A stretch of DNA of 64,000 nucleotides, taken from Capsicum annuum (Eukaryota; Streptophyta; Magnoliopsida; Solanales; Solanaceae). Of the stretch, positions 26,694 to 39,225 are shown one piece after another. The DNA lies in the NCBI RefSeq assembly GCF_002878395.1, contig NC_061115.1, positions 218,945,886-219,009,885 of the forward strand, read 5' to 3'. Numbering within the stretch: the stretch's first letter is position 1; each line of letters begins with the position of its first letter. The translations under genes were made by a program, and so were the position numbers. The notes under the pieces were generated by a model. That model saw only the letters and a list, made by a program, of their open reading frames with translations, made no database searches and was not told the DNA's origin.

Positions 26694-28325
26694 CTAACTC
26701 CGTTTCTTGAACTTCCTCTTCATCTTTGAACAATGAGGGTACATAGATTTCATTGTTTCCTCAGTTTCCCATGTAATCTCTTTCCTTTGACGATTTCTCC
26801 AACGTACTTTCACAGATCCTATCTCTTTATTTCTCATCTTCTTAACTTGGCGATCTAGAATAGCAATAGGCACTTTCTCATAGGTAAGATCTTCCGCAAC
26901 TTGCACATCCTCAGTAGAAGTGATATGTGATGGATCTCCAATGCACTTTCGAAGCATTGACACATGAAATACCGGATGTACTAATGAGAGCTCTTGGGGT
27001 AGCTCTAATTCATATGCAACTTGTCCAAAACTTTGAGTGATCTTATACAGGCCTATATAACGTGGACTCAACTTCCCTTTCTTGCCAAATCTCATTACCC
27101 TTTTCATTGGTGATACCTTTAAAAATACCCAATCACCTATAGAATACTCTAGCCCTCTCCTTCTACTATCCGCATATGACTTGTGTCGACTTTGGGCTAT
27201 TTTCAGTCGTTGCTGAATTACTTTAACCTTCTCTATGGCTTGATAAATAAGATCCGGTCCGAACAAAAGAGTTTCACCCACTTCGAACCATCCTATTGGT
27301 GATCTACACTTCCTTCCATATAAAGCTTCATATGGTGCCATTTTGATACTTGAATGATAGCTATTATTGTAGGCAAACTCAATAAGAGGTAAATGATCAT
27401 CCCAGTTGCCCTTAAAATCTATTACATAAGCTCGTAGCATATCTTCAAGTGTTTGGATGGTATGTTCTGCTTGTCTATCTGTTTGAGGGTGAAAAGTTGT
27501 ACTCAACTTCAATTGTGTTCCCAAACACCTCTGAAAAGACTTCCAAAAGTTTGTGGTAAATTGGGTTCCCCGATCTGATATAATAGAGATTGGCACTCCA
27601 TGTAATCGGACTATCTCTTTAATGTACAGCTTCGCATACTCTTCAACTGTGTAAGTGGTCCTAACTGGTAGGAAATGTGCGGATTTGGTAAGCCTATCAA
27701 TAATCACCCATATAAAATCAAACTTTTGGGATGTACGAGGCAAACCAATAATGAAATCCATGTTGATCATGTCCCACTTCCAGCTTGGAAGATCAATGCA
27801 TTGCATATAAACTCCGGGTTTTTGGTGCTCAACTTTAACTCTTTGATAATTTGGACATTCAGCTACAAATTCTGCAATGCTCTTCTTCATGTCATTCCAC
27901 CAATACATATCTTTCAAATCTTGATATATTTTGGTTGATCCTGGATGAATGAAATACCTTGAACAATGTGCCTTTGTCATTATCTTCTTTCTTAGCCCGT
28001 CTACATCTGGCATACACAATCGGTTTTGGCACTGAAGTACTCCTTCTCGCATAAGCTCAAATGCCTTGGTCGCACCACTCTGAACGTTCTCCTTAAGCTG
28101 TAATAAAATAGGATCTGCATATTGCTTCTCTTTCACTTCAGCTACTAATGAAGATTCCGCAGCATTATGTACGATAAGCTCTTTATTCGGAGTTTCAAGA
28201 AGGCGAACTCCCAAACTAGCTAACTGGTGAAGATCTTTAATCATCCCTTGCCTTTCTATAGGCGCCATCATAGCCTTACAACTTAACGCATCAGCTACCA
28301 CATTTGCTTTCCCTGGATGGTACAA
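26694..28325 (-). pseudogene. Integrase domain with chromodomain-like C-terminus
   Basis: A 543-codon open frame starts inside the RNase H tail ('YHPGKANVVADALSCKA'), then encodes an HHCC-type zinc-binding region, the integrase core and a C-terminal module. In the zinc region the last cysteine appears replaced (ECPNYQ, where the family usually has C-x2-C). Core acidic residues are visible: D in WDMINMDFIIGLP, D in ISDRGTQF and E in QAEHTIQTLE. The C-terminus (about residues 485-531, 'ILDRQVKKMRNKEIG...WRNRQRKEITWETEE') matches the chromodomain-like tail of Tekay/Del elements. This is the best preserved part of the element, but it is only a fragment of the original polyprotein. Confidence 0.88.
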
Positions 28326-29461
28326 GATATCAACATCGTAGTCCTTTAATAGTTTAAGCCATATCTGCTTCCTTAAATTTAGATCCTTCTGGTTAAAAAT
28401 ATATTACAAGCTCTTATGGTCAGTATATATATCAACATGAACCCCATATAAGTAGTGGCGTCATATCTTTAAAGCAAAAATAACTGCTGCCAACTCAAGA
28501 TAGTGTGTAGGATAATTTTTCTCATGTGGCCGCAATTGTCTAGAAGCATATGCTATTACCTTACCATGCTACATCAATACACATCCTAAACCAATTTTGG
28601 AAGCTTCACAATACACTTTATACCCTTCGGTGCCTTCTGGAAGTACCAACACGGGTGTAGAAATCAACTTGTTCTTTAAATCTTGAAAACTCTTCTCACA
28701 GGTATCATTCCATTGGAATTTGGATGCTTTATGGGTTAGCTTGGTTAAGGGTGCTGAAATGGAAGAAAAGTCTTCAACAAACCTTATATAATAATCGGCC
28801 AACCCAAGAAAACTACGAATCTCCGTAGGCGTTGTGGGCCTTGGCCAGTTCTTCACAACTTCTATCTTTTGAGCATCAACCTTTATCCCTTCACTAGATA
28901 CAATATGACCGAAAAATGCCACCCACTTTAACCAAAACTCATATTTAGAGAACTTTGCATAAAGCTTACAATCACGAAGAGTCTGCAATGCATGTCGTAA
29001 GTGATTGGCATGGTCCTCTTCTGATCTAGAATAAACTAGATATCATCTATAAAAACTATCACAAATACATCCAGGAATGGCTTAAACACCCTATTCATCA
29101 AATCCATAAAATCTGCGGGTGCATTTTTTAGCCCAAATGACATAACTTAAAACTCATAATGACCATACCGTGTTCGAAAAGCTGTCTTGGGTATATCCTT
29201 CTCTTTGACCCTCACTTGGTGGTAACCTGACCTCAAATCAATCTTAGAAAAGCACTTGGCGCCCTGTAACTGATCAAATAAATCATCAATTCTTGGGAGA
29301 GGATATTTATTCTTAATAGTCACCTTATTCAATTGCCGATAATCAATACACATCATCAGCGAGCCATCCTTTTTGTGCACAAATAACACTGGTGCTCCCC
29401 AGGGGGACATACTAGGCCTTATGAATCCCTTCTCTAGCAAATCTTTCAATTTCTCTTTCAA
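28326..29461 (-). pseudogene. Reverse transcriptase and RNase H, broken
   Basis: Two main frames remain. 29461-29147 carries the RT fingers and palm ([33 protein letters not shown]). 28988-28569 carries the RT thumb/connection and RNase H start ([31 protein letters not shown]). Between them the catalytic FIDD can be read near 29060, but a nonsense codon follows YGHYEF and a frameshift lies just after FIDD. The first RNase H aspartate appears as E (CEAS). Further stops occur between 28569 and 28325. Confidence 0.88.
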
Positions 29462-29470
29462 TTCTCGTAA

Positions 29471-30106
29471 TTATGCTGAGGCCATTCTATACAGAGGAAT
29501 GAAGATTGGTTGGGTTCCTGGTATTACATCAATACCAAACTCTACTTCTCGTTCAGGAGGCAAACCTGGAAGATCTTCAGGAAATACATCAGAAAATTCA
29601 TTTACCACCGAAACAGCGTGAAGAGTTGGTGGCTCCGCTTCTGTATCCCTTACTCTAACTAAATGATATATGTATCCCTTGGAAATCATTTTTCTTGCCT
29701 TAAAATAAGAAATAAATCTACCTCTTGGCGCGCTAATTTCACCTTTCCATTCAAGGACTGATTCATTTGGAAAATGGAAATATACCTTTTTCGTGCAGCA
29801 AACAATTGTGGCATAACAAGACGCCAACCAGTCCATACCCATTATAAAATCAAAATCTACCATTTCTAACTCCACAAGATCAGCCATCATATCACGACCA
29901 CAAACAGTTACTATGCAGTTTTGATAAACCCTTCTAGCTATAATAGATTCCCCAACTGGTATGGACACTTCAAATGGCTTAACTAACAGTTCGGATATTC
30001 TTTCGAACTTTCCAGCAACCAATGGAGTAACATAAGATAATGTAGAATTGGGATCAATTAAGGCATATACATCGAATGAAACGATAGACAACGTGCCCAT
30101 AACCAC
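29471..30106 (-). pseudogene. Retroelement aspartic protease region, broken
   Basis: The 211-codon frame contains the protease fold region and the linker to RT ([20 protein letters not shown]). The active-site segment reads [12 protein letters not shown]; elements of this group usually have glycine where N stands, so the site is probably damaged. A stop codon separates it from gag upstream, and another ends it just before the RT frame. Confidence 0.8.
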
Positions 30107-30211
30107 ATCTGGGGAATCCTCTAAATTCTGTCAATCCGCTAGAGCATACGTACGATTTTGAGCCCCGCTAGAACTCGTGGCTCCTCTATCACCTCTAACA
30201 CGACCCATTGG

Positions 30212-31345
30212 TTATGCACCCCTTCCTGAATAAGAAATCGATAATGATGATGCAATAAATGACCTCGTAGGTCGTGCCATACCCCCTATGTCTCTTCGTG
30301 GGCATTCTCTCATCATATGCCCCGACATACCGCACCAAAAGGAAACATTGGTCCCCAGATGACATGTGCCCAAATGATACCTTCCACATTTATTGCATGG
30401 CTCTTGAGGAGGTCTCGATTGGCTCATATTCCCTTGCCCTTGGTACCCTACTGTCCGCAAACTCTGACTCTCACTTCTGTGCCCAAATTGATTTCCTCTG
30501 AACCTTTGGAACTGTGGTGGGGCACTAGCTACAGAATAAGAAGATAATGGCCTAGGTGGTCTAGCAGAAAACCGTGGTCTGAACCCCCCTTGGGATGCCA
30601 TGAACTGCCCTGTAGATCTGGCCCTCTTGGAATATCCTCTTTCTAATTCCTGTGTTCTTCTCCTCTGCCTCTGATCTTCCATTTTCTGTGCAAAAGCTTG
30701 GATCCTCGCTATGTCCATATCTTTGTTCAAAGCGGCAATAGTACAATCTCTAACCAGATATGGATCCAGCCTATCCACATATTGATGAACTCTGTCATCT
30801 ATAGTAGCTACAACATTAGGAGCATATCTCGATAAGGAATTAAATCGGAGACTGTACTCCCTCACGCTCATATTCCCCTGACGAAGATTTACAAACTGAT
30901 CTGCACGGGCCTGACGAATCTCGAATGGAAGATAATGATCAAGAAATGCTTCTTTGAACTCTTTCCAAGTAGCTGGGGTGCATCAATACCCCTAGATCGT
31001 TTCCAGTCCTCGTACCAATATATAGCCTCCCCTTTGAATCTATACGCCGCTAACTCCACTGTCTCTCTACCCGTTACATGCATAACATCTAAGGCCCTTT
31101 GAATTTGATCAATAAAGTCCTGTGGGTCCTCGTTTAGATCTGATCCAGTAAAAGTGGGAGGTTATCCATCTTAAGAAAATCCTGTGTTCGAAGGCTAGCC
31201 GCCTTATCTGTACCACTAGGACCCGTGGTAGAAATGGCTTGTCCTTGAGCTTGCCCAGCAACTATACGAGTCAAAAGTTGCACTGCATTTCTAAGATCTT
31301 GATCAGCAGCATTAATAGGTGGCTCTGGAGATATAGTTCTCCTCC
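30212..31345 (-). pseudogene. Retroelement gag, truncated and frameshifted
   Basis: The downstream part (30871-30212) has the capsid C-terminal region (REYSLRFNSLSRYAPNVV, DRVHQYVDRL), a basic linker and zinc-knuckle remnants: CNKCGRYHLGTC, and WCGMSGHMMREC lacking the first cysteine. The upstream part (31083-30889, AAYRFKGEAIYWYEDWKR) is in another frame, so a frameshift lies near 30970. Gag-like sequence fades at about 31345 ('ggctctggagatatagttct'); the start codon and 5' UTR are missing. Confidence 0.82.
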
Positions 31346-31350
31346 CCCTT

Positions 31351-32002
31351 ATTTCTAAGATCTTAAATGCATTTTATTTTTACAAAAACATGAAATATAA
31401 TTTTAGAGTTGTTTTATGAAAATATCTTTTAGATCTTTTCTATTTAAAATCTGGGCTTTCACTATTTTCCAAATACAACAAGTTATATTTACATTTTTCA
31501 TGATCAAACATTGATTTTCAAATAAAGTATAAAAAATTAAAAATAAAATTTTCCATGACCAAACCTAAATGGAGAAGTGATAAAAATGTGATCCAAGTAA
31601 AACACATTTACTTGCTTCGATAACAACTTCATTTGACCAAAGTTGTAAAAATTTGAGACTGAAGTTTAAAACAAATTTTCAATATTTTTAAATTTTGTGC
31701 CAAATTATCATTATTATTATTACTATATATAATTAGCGGCTAGAAGCAAGCATGTATTCGTCAACACGTCTAGCCAAGGATAATTTTTTAAAATCAAATC
31801 TATCTATTTCAATTTATTTGTTTTACATTTTTTTGGCATATATTATTGATTCGAAAATTATATAAAGAATAATATAAATCACAATAATTAATAATTTAAA
31901 AAACATATAAAAAAAAAATTGTTTACTCTTAATATTCTATTTGTGTCACATAAATGGTGACCGGGGAATAACATGTAATATGTAAAAGTTAAGTAGAAGT
32001 AC

Positions 32003-32059
<57 letters not shown>

Positions 32060-32220
32060 CGAAAATGTGCTCTCCAAAATGTGTTCTACTAAATTGTTCA
32101 ACAAGTTCGAAATTTCTCAACAAAAAAAAAAAATCTATATCGAGCACATTTCGTGTTTAAACTTCTTAAACAAAATACTTAGTCAAAACTCTAAAGCAAC
32201 TTGGTAAATTGTATCCATGC
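31351..32220. other. AT-rich intergenic DNA with a (TA)n tract
   Basis: No gene is visible. A pure TA microsatellite of about 50 bp occupies 32008-32057. The segment begins with 'atttctaagatctta', a near-copy of 'atttctaagatcttg' about 63 bp away inside gag. Confidence 0.7.
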
Positions 32221-32400
32221 ACCATGTTGTGGTGCGGTGGTGGGACTGCCTCACTCTTAATCAGAGGTTTCGGGTTTGAGCCTTGAGTATGGAGAAAATC
32301 CTGTTGGAAGCATCACCCCCAGAATGCACTCTACAGTGCGTGATCTGAATTAGTCCAAACTTTAATGCGAATATCGGACACCGCGTAAATAAAAAAAAAT
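32221..32400 (+). mobile_element. SINE (tRNA-derived, A-tailed; SolS-like)
   Basis: A tRNA-like head has an A-box-like 'tggtgcggtggtggg' and a B-box-like 'ggtttcgggtttgagcc', followed by a body ending 'cgaatatcggacaccg' and an A-rich tail 'aaataaaaaaaaa'. The same 3' body motif recurs at 37290, 37570 and 47220, so this family has several relics in the window. Confidence 0.7.
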
Positions 32401-33772
32401 GTATCCCATGAATGAAGAGTGAAGACATCACAAACTTTGCCAGTGCTTGGTTGTTGCGTTTCATAATGCACATAAAAAGTTTGTTTTTTTTTGGTTGATT
32501 TTTTTGAATTCCAACGTATGACTTAAACTTTCGTACTATAGTGTATAACCTTTTCTTTTTTTGTCTATACTATAGTTTTCTTGCTAACTTGAGGAAAACA
32601 ACCTTGTTTGAGAAGTTATCACAACAACGTAATTTTATAAGTGGGGTCTCAAAAAAATAAGACGTAAGCAAATCTTATGTGACCTTTGTGGGGTCGGAAG
32701 ATTGTTTTCGACAGACCCTTAACTCAGAAGAAAAGCTAATCAGAGAAGGCCGGATCAAATTCAATCCGAGCGTCATAATTAAATTTATGAGTGTTTTGGT
32801 TTCTAGAAAAGATAGCTTGAGAAAAATGATTATAGAAAAGACACCTTATTGGTTGTAAATAAATTCTTTATACATTAATTAAGTACTGAATTTATTGATA
32901 CAAATATAAATACTTTTCAAAAAAATGTTTTTGAAAGTGCAGAACTTATTTTAAAAATAAGCAGTTCAATGTTTGGATAAAAGTGCTGAAACTAAAAAAA
33001 AGTTATTGATGTATTTGGTAAATAATGTTTTTAAGCACTTTTTTTTGTTAAAATGACTGAAATACCCTTATAGTTGTTAATAATATATAGAGTTGATTAT
33101 TATTAATTTTTATTGCTATAGAATTAAAATTATTTAAGGAGGCTATTAATATTTGTCATGTTGAATTTTACGTATTTAACAAAAATTCATAAGAATATTT
33201 TTCTATTTAAAAATACTTTAAAACATTGCAAATTTTTTATATTTTTTAATTTCCATATCCGATCCACCTACATTATATAAGTTGAAGTGGAAGAAATATA
33301 GTACTATTTACTATTAAGAAAATATCTTTAGACAAATTCATTTCTTCGTAAATTGAAGGTTTTATTATTCTTAATTTTGTCTTCAATTAATAATTAATAA
33401 TTAAATTATTAATTAGCGATTCACTGAATTTGGTTTCTTCGTAAATTGATGATTTTATCATTCTTAAATTCACTGAATCGTTAGTTGATGGTTTAATAAT
33501 AGATTTTATTATTCTTAAATTAACCATTCTTAAATTATTAGTTTGATGGTTTAGTAAAATGATGGCTTTCCAAAATTAGATTAGCCGGGTTGGCTAAATA
33601 TTTTCACTGAATCATGAAAAAAAAATTATTAATTAGTTAAAATCCATTAAATCGTTAATTCACGAAGAAAGCATTAATTAGCACTTAATTAGTGTGTCCT
33701 CTAATTAATATTATTAATTTTTATTGCTAAAATGATTTAAATTAAAATTAAAAATTAAAATTAATATATATA

Positions 33773-33820
<48 letters not shown>

Positions 33821-34504
33821 CTTATGCATTAACCAACTTTGTGGCCAACTTTGTGGAAAATTTTAGAATAAGGAAAAATTATAAGGGCAAAAAAGTTATT
33901 TACTTGATCAATGGGGAATAGATTATAATTTGAAAAAAATAAGCTCCCATTTGGAGCTTATTTTTTTTAGCTTAAAAAAAGCCAAAACCAACTTTTTTAA
34001 AGCCGTTTTGAAATTTACCAAACACCCTTTTTAAGCTAAAAAGAAATTATAATCTATTTTGACCAGATTATAATCTCTTCCAAACGGGCAATTAAAGAAT
34101 TTTTTTTCAAACGCTTTTTTTCAACCTATTCAAACGGGCTCTATGTGAACTTTTAACCGATCGTTGAGCCAGAATTTCCAGAAAGGAATTCAAAATAAGA
34201 AATTAATGAAACACATCGAGAATCTAAGGGAAGGGGTTCAAACGAACTCGACTTTTACCTTATTCGTAACTAGAACTCTAGCTCTGGTTTGAAAAAAAAT
34301 AAATTAAAGAGAAAAGGAAAGATGAATAAAAGTCTTTGGATATGGCAAAAAAGTAAAGAAAAAGAGTTTGATCAATTTTAGATTATTAATTAGATATACG
34401 TGTAAAAAGTCACCCATGTGAGCTTTTAGTTAAGACAAGACAATTCATGAAATGCAATTGACTATTCACCATGAAATTCTACGAGAAAAATGAGCTTAAT
34501 TTAC
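32401..34504. other. AT-rich intergenic DNA with MITE relics and a (TA)n tract
   Basis: No gene is visible. 33763-33818 is a TA/TG microsatellite. Around 32880-33060 and 33930-34145 are hAT-like relics ('agtgctgaaactaaaaaaaag', 'ttccaaacgggcaatt', 'caaacgggctcta') with internal hairpins such as 'aataagctcccatt' facing 'ggagcttatttt'. Confidence 0.5.
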
Positions 34505-36065
34505 TGAAAAAATAACATAAATATATTCTTAACTTATCATATTTACACAAATTCTCATTTTTTTAAAATAATTACAAAATCTTAACTAATTATCTCGACA
34601 GATCCAAAATCGAAAAAAATATATCGGGTGCTAATTATGTATCTTTATAAGGAAAAAAAAATTATCTTCGTTAGATGTATTATGTATCTCGACAGAACCA
34701 AAATTGGAAAAAATGTATCAGGAGCTAATTATGTATCGTTTCAAAGAAAAAATGTATCTTCCTTGGATGTATCAAGAGCTAATTACATATCTCGATAAAC
34801 TCAAAATTAAAATTTTCAACAATTATGCAAAATATCAAGATTTTTATAATTAAATTATAAGTTGTCAGGATTTATGTTGTTTTTACTAATTTATTTATGT
34901 ATATATATTCATGACCTAAAAGAGCTTTTGGGAATTTTCAAAAAAATATAATCCAGTAACTTTGTCCAAAGTCCAAACATATATATATTAAGAAATTCAC
35001 TAAATATATAAATATTTTACTACGAAGCCAGTTATTAATAATATATTATTAACTTTGGGAGATGGATATAGAAATCATAAATTTCAAATTTTAGATATGT
35101 AATAAAAGATTATAAAATTGTATACCGAAAAAAAGAGGATTATAATGGATGGATTGAAGAATTATAATTTAATTTCATAAACTACCTACAATATTATTAA
35201 AAAAAAAGATCTCAATATCAAATTACTTTTATAAAAAGGAAAAAAATTACACGTCGATACAAACGTGGATTGATAATTATTATTATAAAAAGATATGTGA
35301 GTAGTTCTATTTATTTATTTATTTTGCATGTTGAATTTTTATGGAATATACTTCTGTAATAAAGTTGAAATCAAACTAGAAAAGCAACTTGTAAACTTTT
35401 TTATAATTATTTATTATAATATCTTCTTTATTGCTATACTAAATATTACTACAGAAAATATATATTACAACATATATGAAAAATAGTTTGAAAAAAGAAA
35501 TTGATCAGTATAATAAAATATTGTTATAGAGAGATTTGGTTGTGTCGTCGTGTTTCATACATATGTGTATGACAACCTATCTTTGTCTAAATATTCTTAA
35601 AATAAAAATGTCTTAAGAATATACTATGAAAATTTAGAGGAAAAAAAATTGGACAAACAACATAAATTCCGGTAGCTTGAAGTTTAATTACAGAAAATTT
35701 CAATAGTTTGCATTACTATTGAAAATTCCAGTTTTGAATCTGTCGAGATGCATAATTAGCTCCCGATACATCCAACGAAATTACATTTTTTCCTTTGTAG
35801 AGATTCATAATTAGCGTTCGATATATTTTTTCGATTTTGAGTCTGTCGAGATACATAATACATCCATTGAAGATACATTTTTTTCTTTGTAGAGATACAT
35901 AATTAGCATTTGATACATTTTTTCCGACTTTAATTCTGTCGGGATACATAATTAATTAGCTCCTAATACATTGAACGAAGATACATAGTTAGTTAGAATT
36001 TTTGTAATTACTTTATAAGGATGAAAATTTGTGTAAATATAAGACATGTTTATGTTATTTTGATT
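34505..36065. mobile_element. Long-terminal-inverted-repeat element, about 1.55 kb, non-coding
   Basis: The left arm (about 34505-34810) and right arm (about 35695-36065) are inverted copies of each other. Left 'ataacataaatatattctt', 'atttacacaaattctcat', 'gtatctcgacagaaccaaaa' and 'gagctaattatgtatc' match the reverse complements on the right. Each arm of about 300 bp also contains internal repeats of about 70-80 bp built on 'gagctaattatgtatctcga'. The interior has no transposase-like frame. Long arms with internal repeats fit a foldback or Mutator-like non-autonomous element; the superfamily is undecided. Confidence 0.65.
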
Positions 36066-37587
36066 AAAAAAAAAAAAAAGATTTGGTCAATTTTAGTTTA
36101 TATAGTAAAAAGTCACCATATACATGTGGCATTATTTTCTTCAACTTGAAAACAATATAAATGCAACAAATTACTTTTCAATATGAAATTATAATGTGAT
36201 ATACAAAGTATAATTCAATAAGAATTTATCATGTGTAACTAACAAAAGCCGACTTAATTATTGGTCAAAATTAAAGGATGGAAACTTAATTAGACTAAAA
36301 AAAAACTATTCAATAATTCAATATTTAAAATTTACTGATCCAATTATATTGGATTTGCATCCAATTATATTGGATTCGCGATGAGCAGACTTTCAAAATT
36401 TAAACTCAATGTGTTCAACTATAGTCTTTTGAAAATTTTTACTGTATCAAAGAGATTTTAAAATCTTACTACAATATATATATATATATATATATATGGA
36501 AAACGTCGATTTATAATTTGGAAGGGAATTAAAAAGAGTACCATGCATGTTATAATTATTATATTTTTGTTCAAACAATTAGATATTTAAAATTCATTGT
36601 CAGCGTTTAAAAGTCGATATTGTATTTGATTTAAGACTGAAAGAATCCGAAACCAATATCCCACCACATACTCATCGCCCTCCACGGTAGAGCCAAGAAA
36701 AATGATATTGAATTTTCTCGACTTTTACAGTCATTTACCTCTTTATATATTTGAATTTCTTAAATGAAAATTCAATTTTCTTTACCATTCGGTGAAGTAT
36801 TTTAACGAGTTAAATTACACTAATAATAAAAACTTGCATTTAATTTACAACTATATTACTATAACTCGTTAAATTCATTTGTCCAAAGTAGCCACTCCAT
36901 GCATGTGTTGGAGTTGAATTTTGAATATGGAAGACTTTTTATTATATAGTTGAAGTGTGAATATATACATATCAAATAAATATGATCTAACTGCATTTTT
37001 TGACTTTTTTTTTCCTATAGGCCATGACGGTGGTAAAAGTGGGGGTGGCGTGGTGGGGTGGGGCGGTGGGGTAATTATCAACAAAGGTTCGTAATAGGAT
37101 GAATACGATCTCTTCATCTTTAATTAAACAGTTTTCTGGTTCAGAATTTTGAGTATTAAAATTGCAGTATTACTCTTCAAACGGGTTGATTTGTAATTTT
37201 TTTCCTTAGCAATCGAACTTGTATGTAACGAGACATGTGTCCATTTAAATAGGTCTTATGCAACCTGAATCTGAATTAATCTGACTCCAATACGAATATC
37301 GAACACAAAATCAATAAAAAAAATGGGGCGGCTTCATTTATTATACATTGTACTATGTACATTAGTATTATTTATTAAGTTCAAAACTTAATAAATAAAC
37401 AAGTCTCGAGTTTAAGTTTTGAATATTAAAATTGCACTATTACCCTTGAGACGAGTTGATTTTTAAATGTTTTCCTTAATTAGCAAATGAACTTATGCCT
37501 AGCGAGACATGCATAATTTGAGTTAAATAAGTCTTATTATACAGTGTGAATCTGAATTAATTCAACTTCAATATTAATATCGAGGGT

Positions 37588-37618
<31 letters not shown>

Positions 37619-38398
37619 AGCGTGTGTAGAATTATATCAACAAAGGTTCGTAATAGGATGAATATGATCTCTTCTTTTTTAATTAAACGATTTTCAGGTT
37701 CAGAATTTTAAATATTAAAATTGCATTATTACTCTTTAGACGGATTGATTTGTATTTCTTTTCTTAGCAATCAAACTTATATATAGCGAAACATGTGTCC
37801 ACTTAAATAGGTCTTATGCAACGTGAAACACGAAAACCAATAAAAGAAATAGGGTGGCTTCATTTATTATACAGTGTACTATGTACATTAGTATAGTATT
37901 TATTATATGCCTAGCGAAACATGCAAAATTCAACTTAAATAAGTCTTATACAGTGTGAATCTGAATTAATCCGATTTCAATATTGATATCGAACACGAAA
38001 ATCAAAAAAGTTAGCTAGGGTGGGTTCATTTATTATATATTGTACTATTCACATTATTAAGTTTGAAACTTTTAGAAAAATTGGCAGAATAAAGCATGGT
38101 AGTTAGCTAGTAGTTTGGTTTTATCTGTAATATACCTAACACTTTTGCATGACTTCAACAATATATTTCTATATATAGTAACAAAAAACAAAAAGATATC
38201 CAATCTTTTTACTACTTGTTATAACATATTCTATATATGTAAAGTGGCCAAATTATAACTTAAACACACATTTATTTTCAAAAAGTTGATTTATAAAAGT
38301 GTATTACAGAAATAATTAATTATTTTGATCTAATATACGTGTATAGGAATTTTATCTGAAAAAAGACGTCTTGCAAGTTAGAGAAAGAGAGGGAGAGT
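36066..38398. other. AT-rich intergenic DNA with SINE relics, a duplication and G-rich tracts
   Basis: No gene is visible. A segment starting 'acaaaggttcgtaatagg' at 37081 recurs at 37640, 559 bp away, and each copy is preceded by a G-rich run (37041-37072 and 37583-37618). SINE 3' bodies ('ctgaattaat...caatacgaatatcg') are embedded at about 37265, 37550 and 37965. A short (TA)n lies at 36475-36497. Confidence 0.6.
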
Positions 38399-38773
38399 AG
38401 GGTGTGCAAAAACTGAACCGATCGATAAATTGAACCGATAAAATATTATTGGGTTGATGGGTTTTTATTGGTTTTATAAGAAAAATTTTTGGGTAAATAA
38501 TTCGGTTTCGGTTTGAGCTTATTGAGATATCGGTTTATAAGGATATACTAAATTATTGTTTACCCTAATTTATGTTATATATATGAATAAATATATTACT
38601 TATTTATAATATGTTTCAGGTATTACTATGACTTTGTTAACCATTCATTATCTTGAGGTCGGGGTCTATCGGAAACAGCCTCTCTACTTCTTCGGAAGTT
38701 GCGGTATGGACTGCGTACATTTTACCCTCCCCAGACCCCACTTGGTGGGATTACACTGGGTTTGTTGTTGTTG

Positions 38774-38806
<33 letters not shown>

Positions 38807-39225
38807 TATACACTATTTATTCACAATTCAGTGATTCACAAAGTATCAGGGAAACAAAGGCACAATACAAAGCACACGTATTGTCGTATTGAAAAGCTTG
38901 AGGCATTCAGTAGCTGACAACAACTAGGATTTAGTTTTTTTCTTAACTAACATTCAGTTCAAGTTTGAAGATTCTTGTTAACGAAAATGCATTGCGTAGG
39001 AGTTTGGCGGCAACTAAGATTCTATATTTGTATATTAGTTGTTACTATTTCTATTTTATGAGTATTTTATTATTTGTTAAACCGAAAACCGAAACGCTTA
39101 GGACCAAAAATTGATAAATCGAAAACAGATAAAAAAATATATCTTATTAGTTGGTTATTGGTTTTGCATATTCAAAAACTGAAAGTCAATAAACCGAACC
39201 AATAACACATGATGCACACCCCTAA
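38399..39225. mobile_element. MITE (hAT-like, GGGTGTGCA termini) with a nested SINE
   Basis: The left end 'agggtgtgcaaaaactgaac' and right end 'gatgcacacccct' are inverted. Inside, 'aaccgaaccaataac' and 'ggtttcggtttgagctt' type motifs repeat in inverted orientation. A TTG-tailed SINE (38651-38775) and a TA tract split the element, so the MITE is older than the SINE. Confidence 0.65.
38651..38775 (+). mobile_element. TS/SolS-type SINE with TTG tail
   Basis: The core 'ggtctatcggaaacagcctc', 'tatggactgcgtacatttta', 'ccccagaccccacttgg' and the end 'ttacactgggtttgttgttg' are the hallmarks of the Solanaceae TS SINE. Followed by a (TA)n run. Confidence 0.88.

Larger units (their letters stand above)
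23439..31350 (-). mobile_element. Decayed, 5'-truncated Ty3/gypsy chromovirus (Tekay/Del-like)
   Basis: Read on the minus strand, the order is gag, protease, RT, RNase H, integrase, polypurine tract, 3' LTR, which is the Ty3/gypsy order. The integrase ends in a chromodomain-like segment, as in chromoviruses. The element has lost its 5' LTR, primer-binding site and gag start; recognisable gag stops near 31350, where AT-rich DNA begins. The reading frame is interrupted by several nonsense codons and frameshifts (see the pseudogene entries), so the copy is not autonomous. Clade assignment is by motif recognition and would need a phylogeny. Confidence 0.88.

Noticed and set aside
37583..37618. 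Telomeric repeat
   Set aside because: The tract is GGGTGGGG-like, not the plant telomere TTTAGGG; no telomere repeat was seen anywhere in the window.
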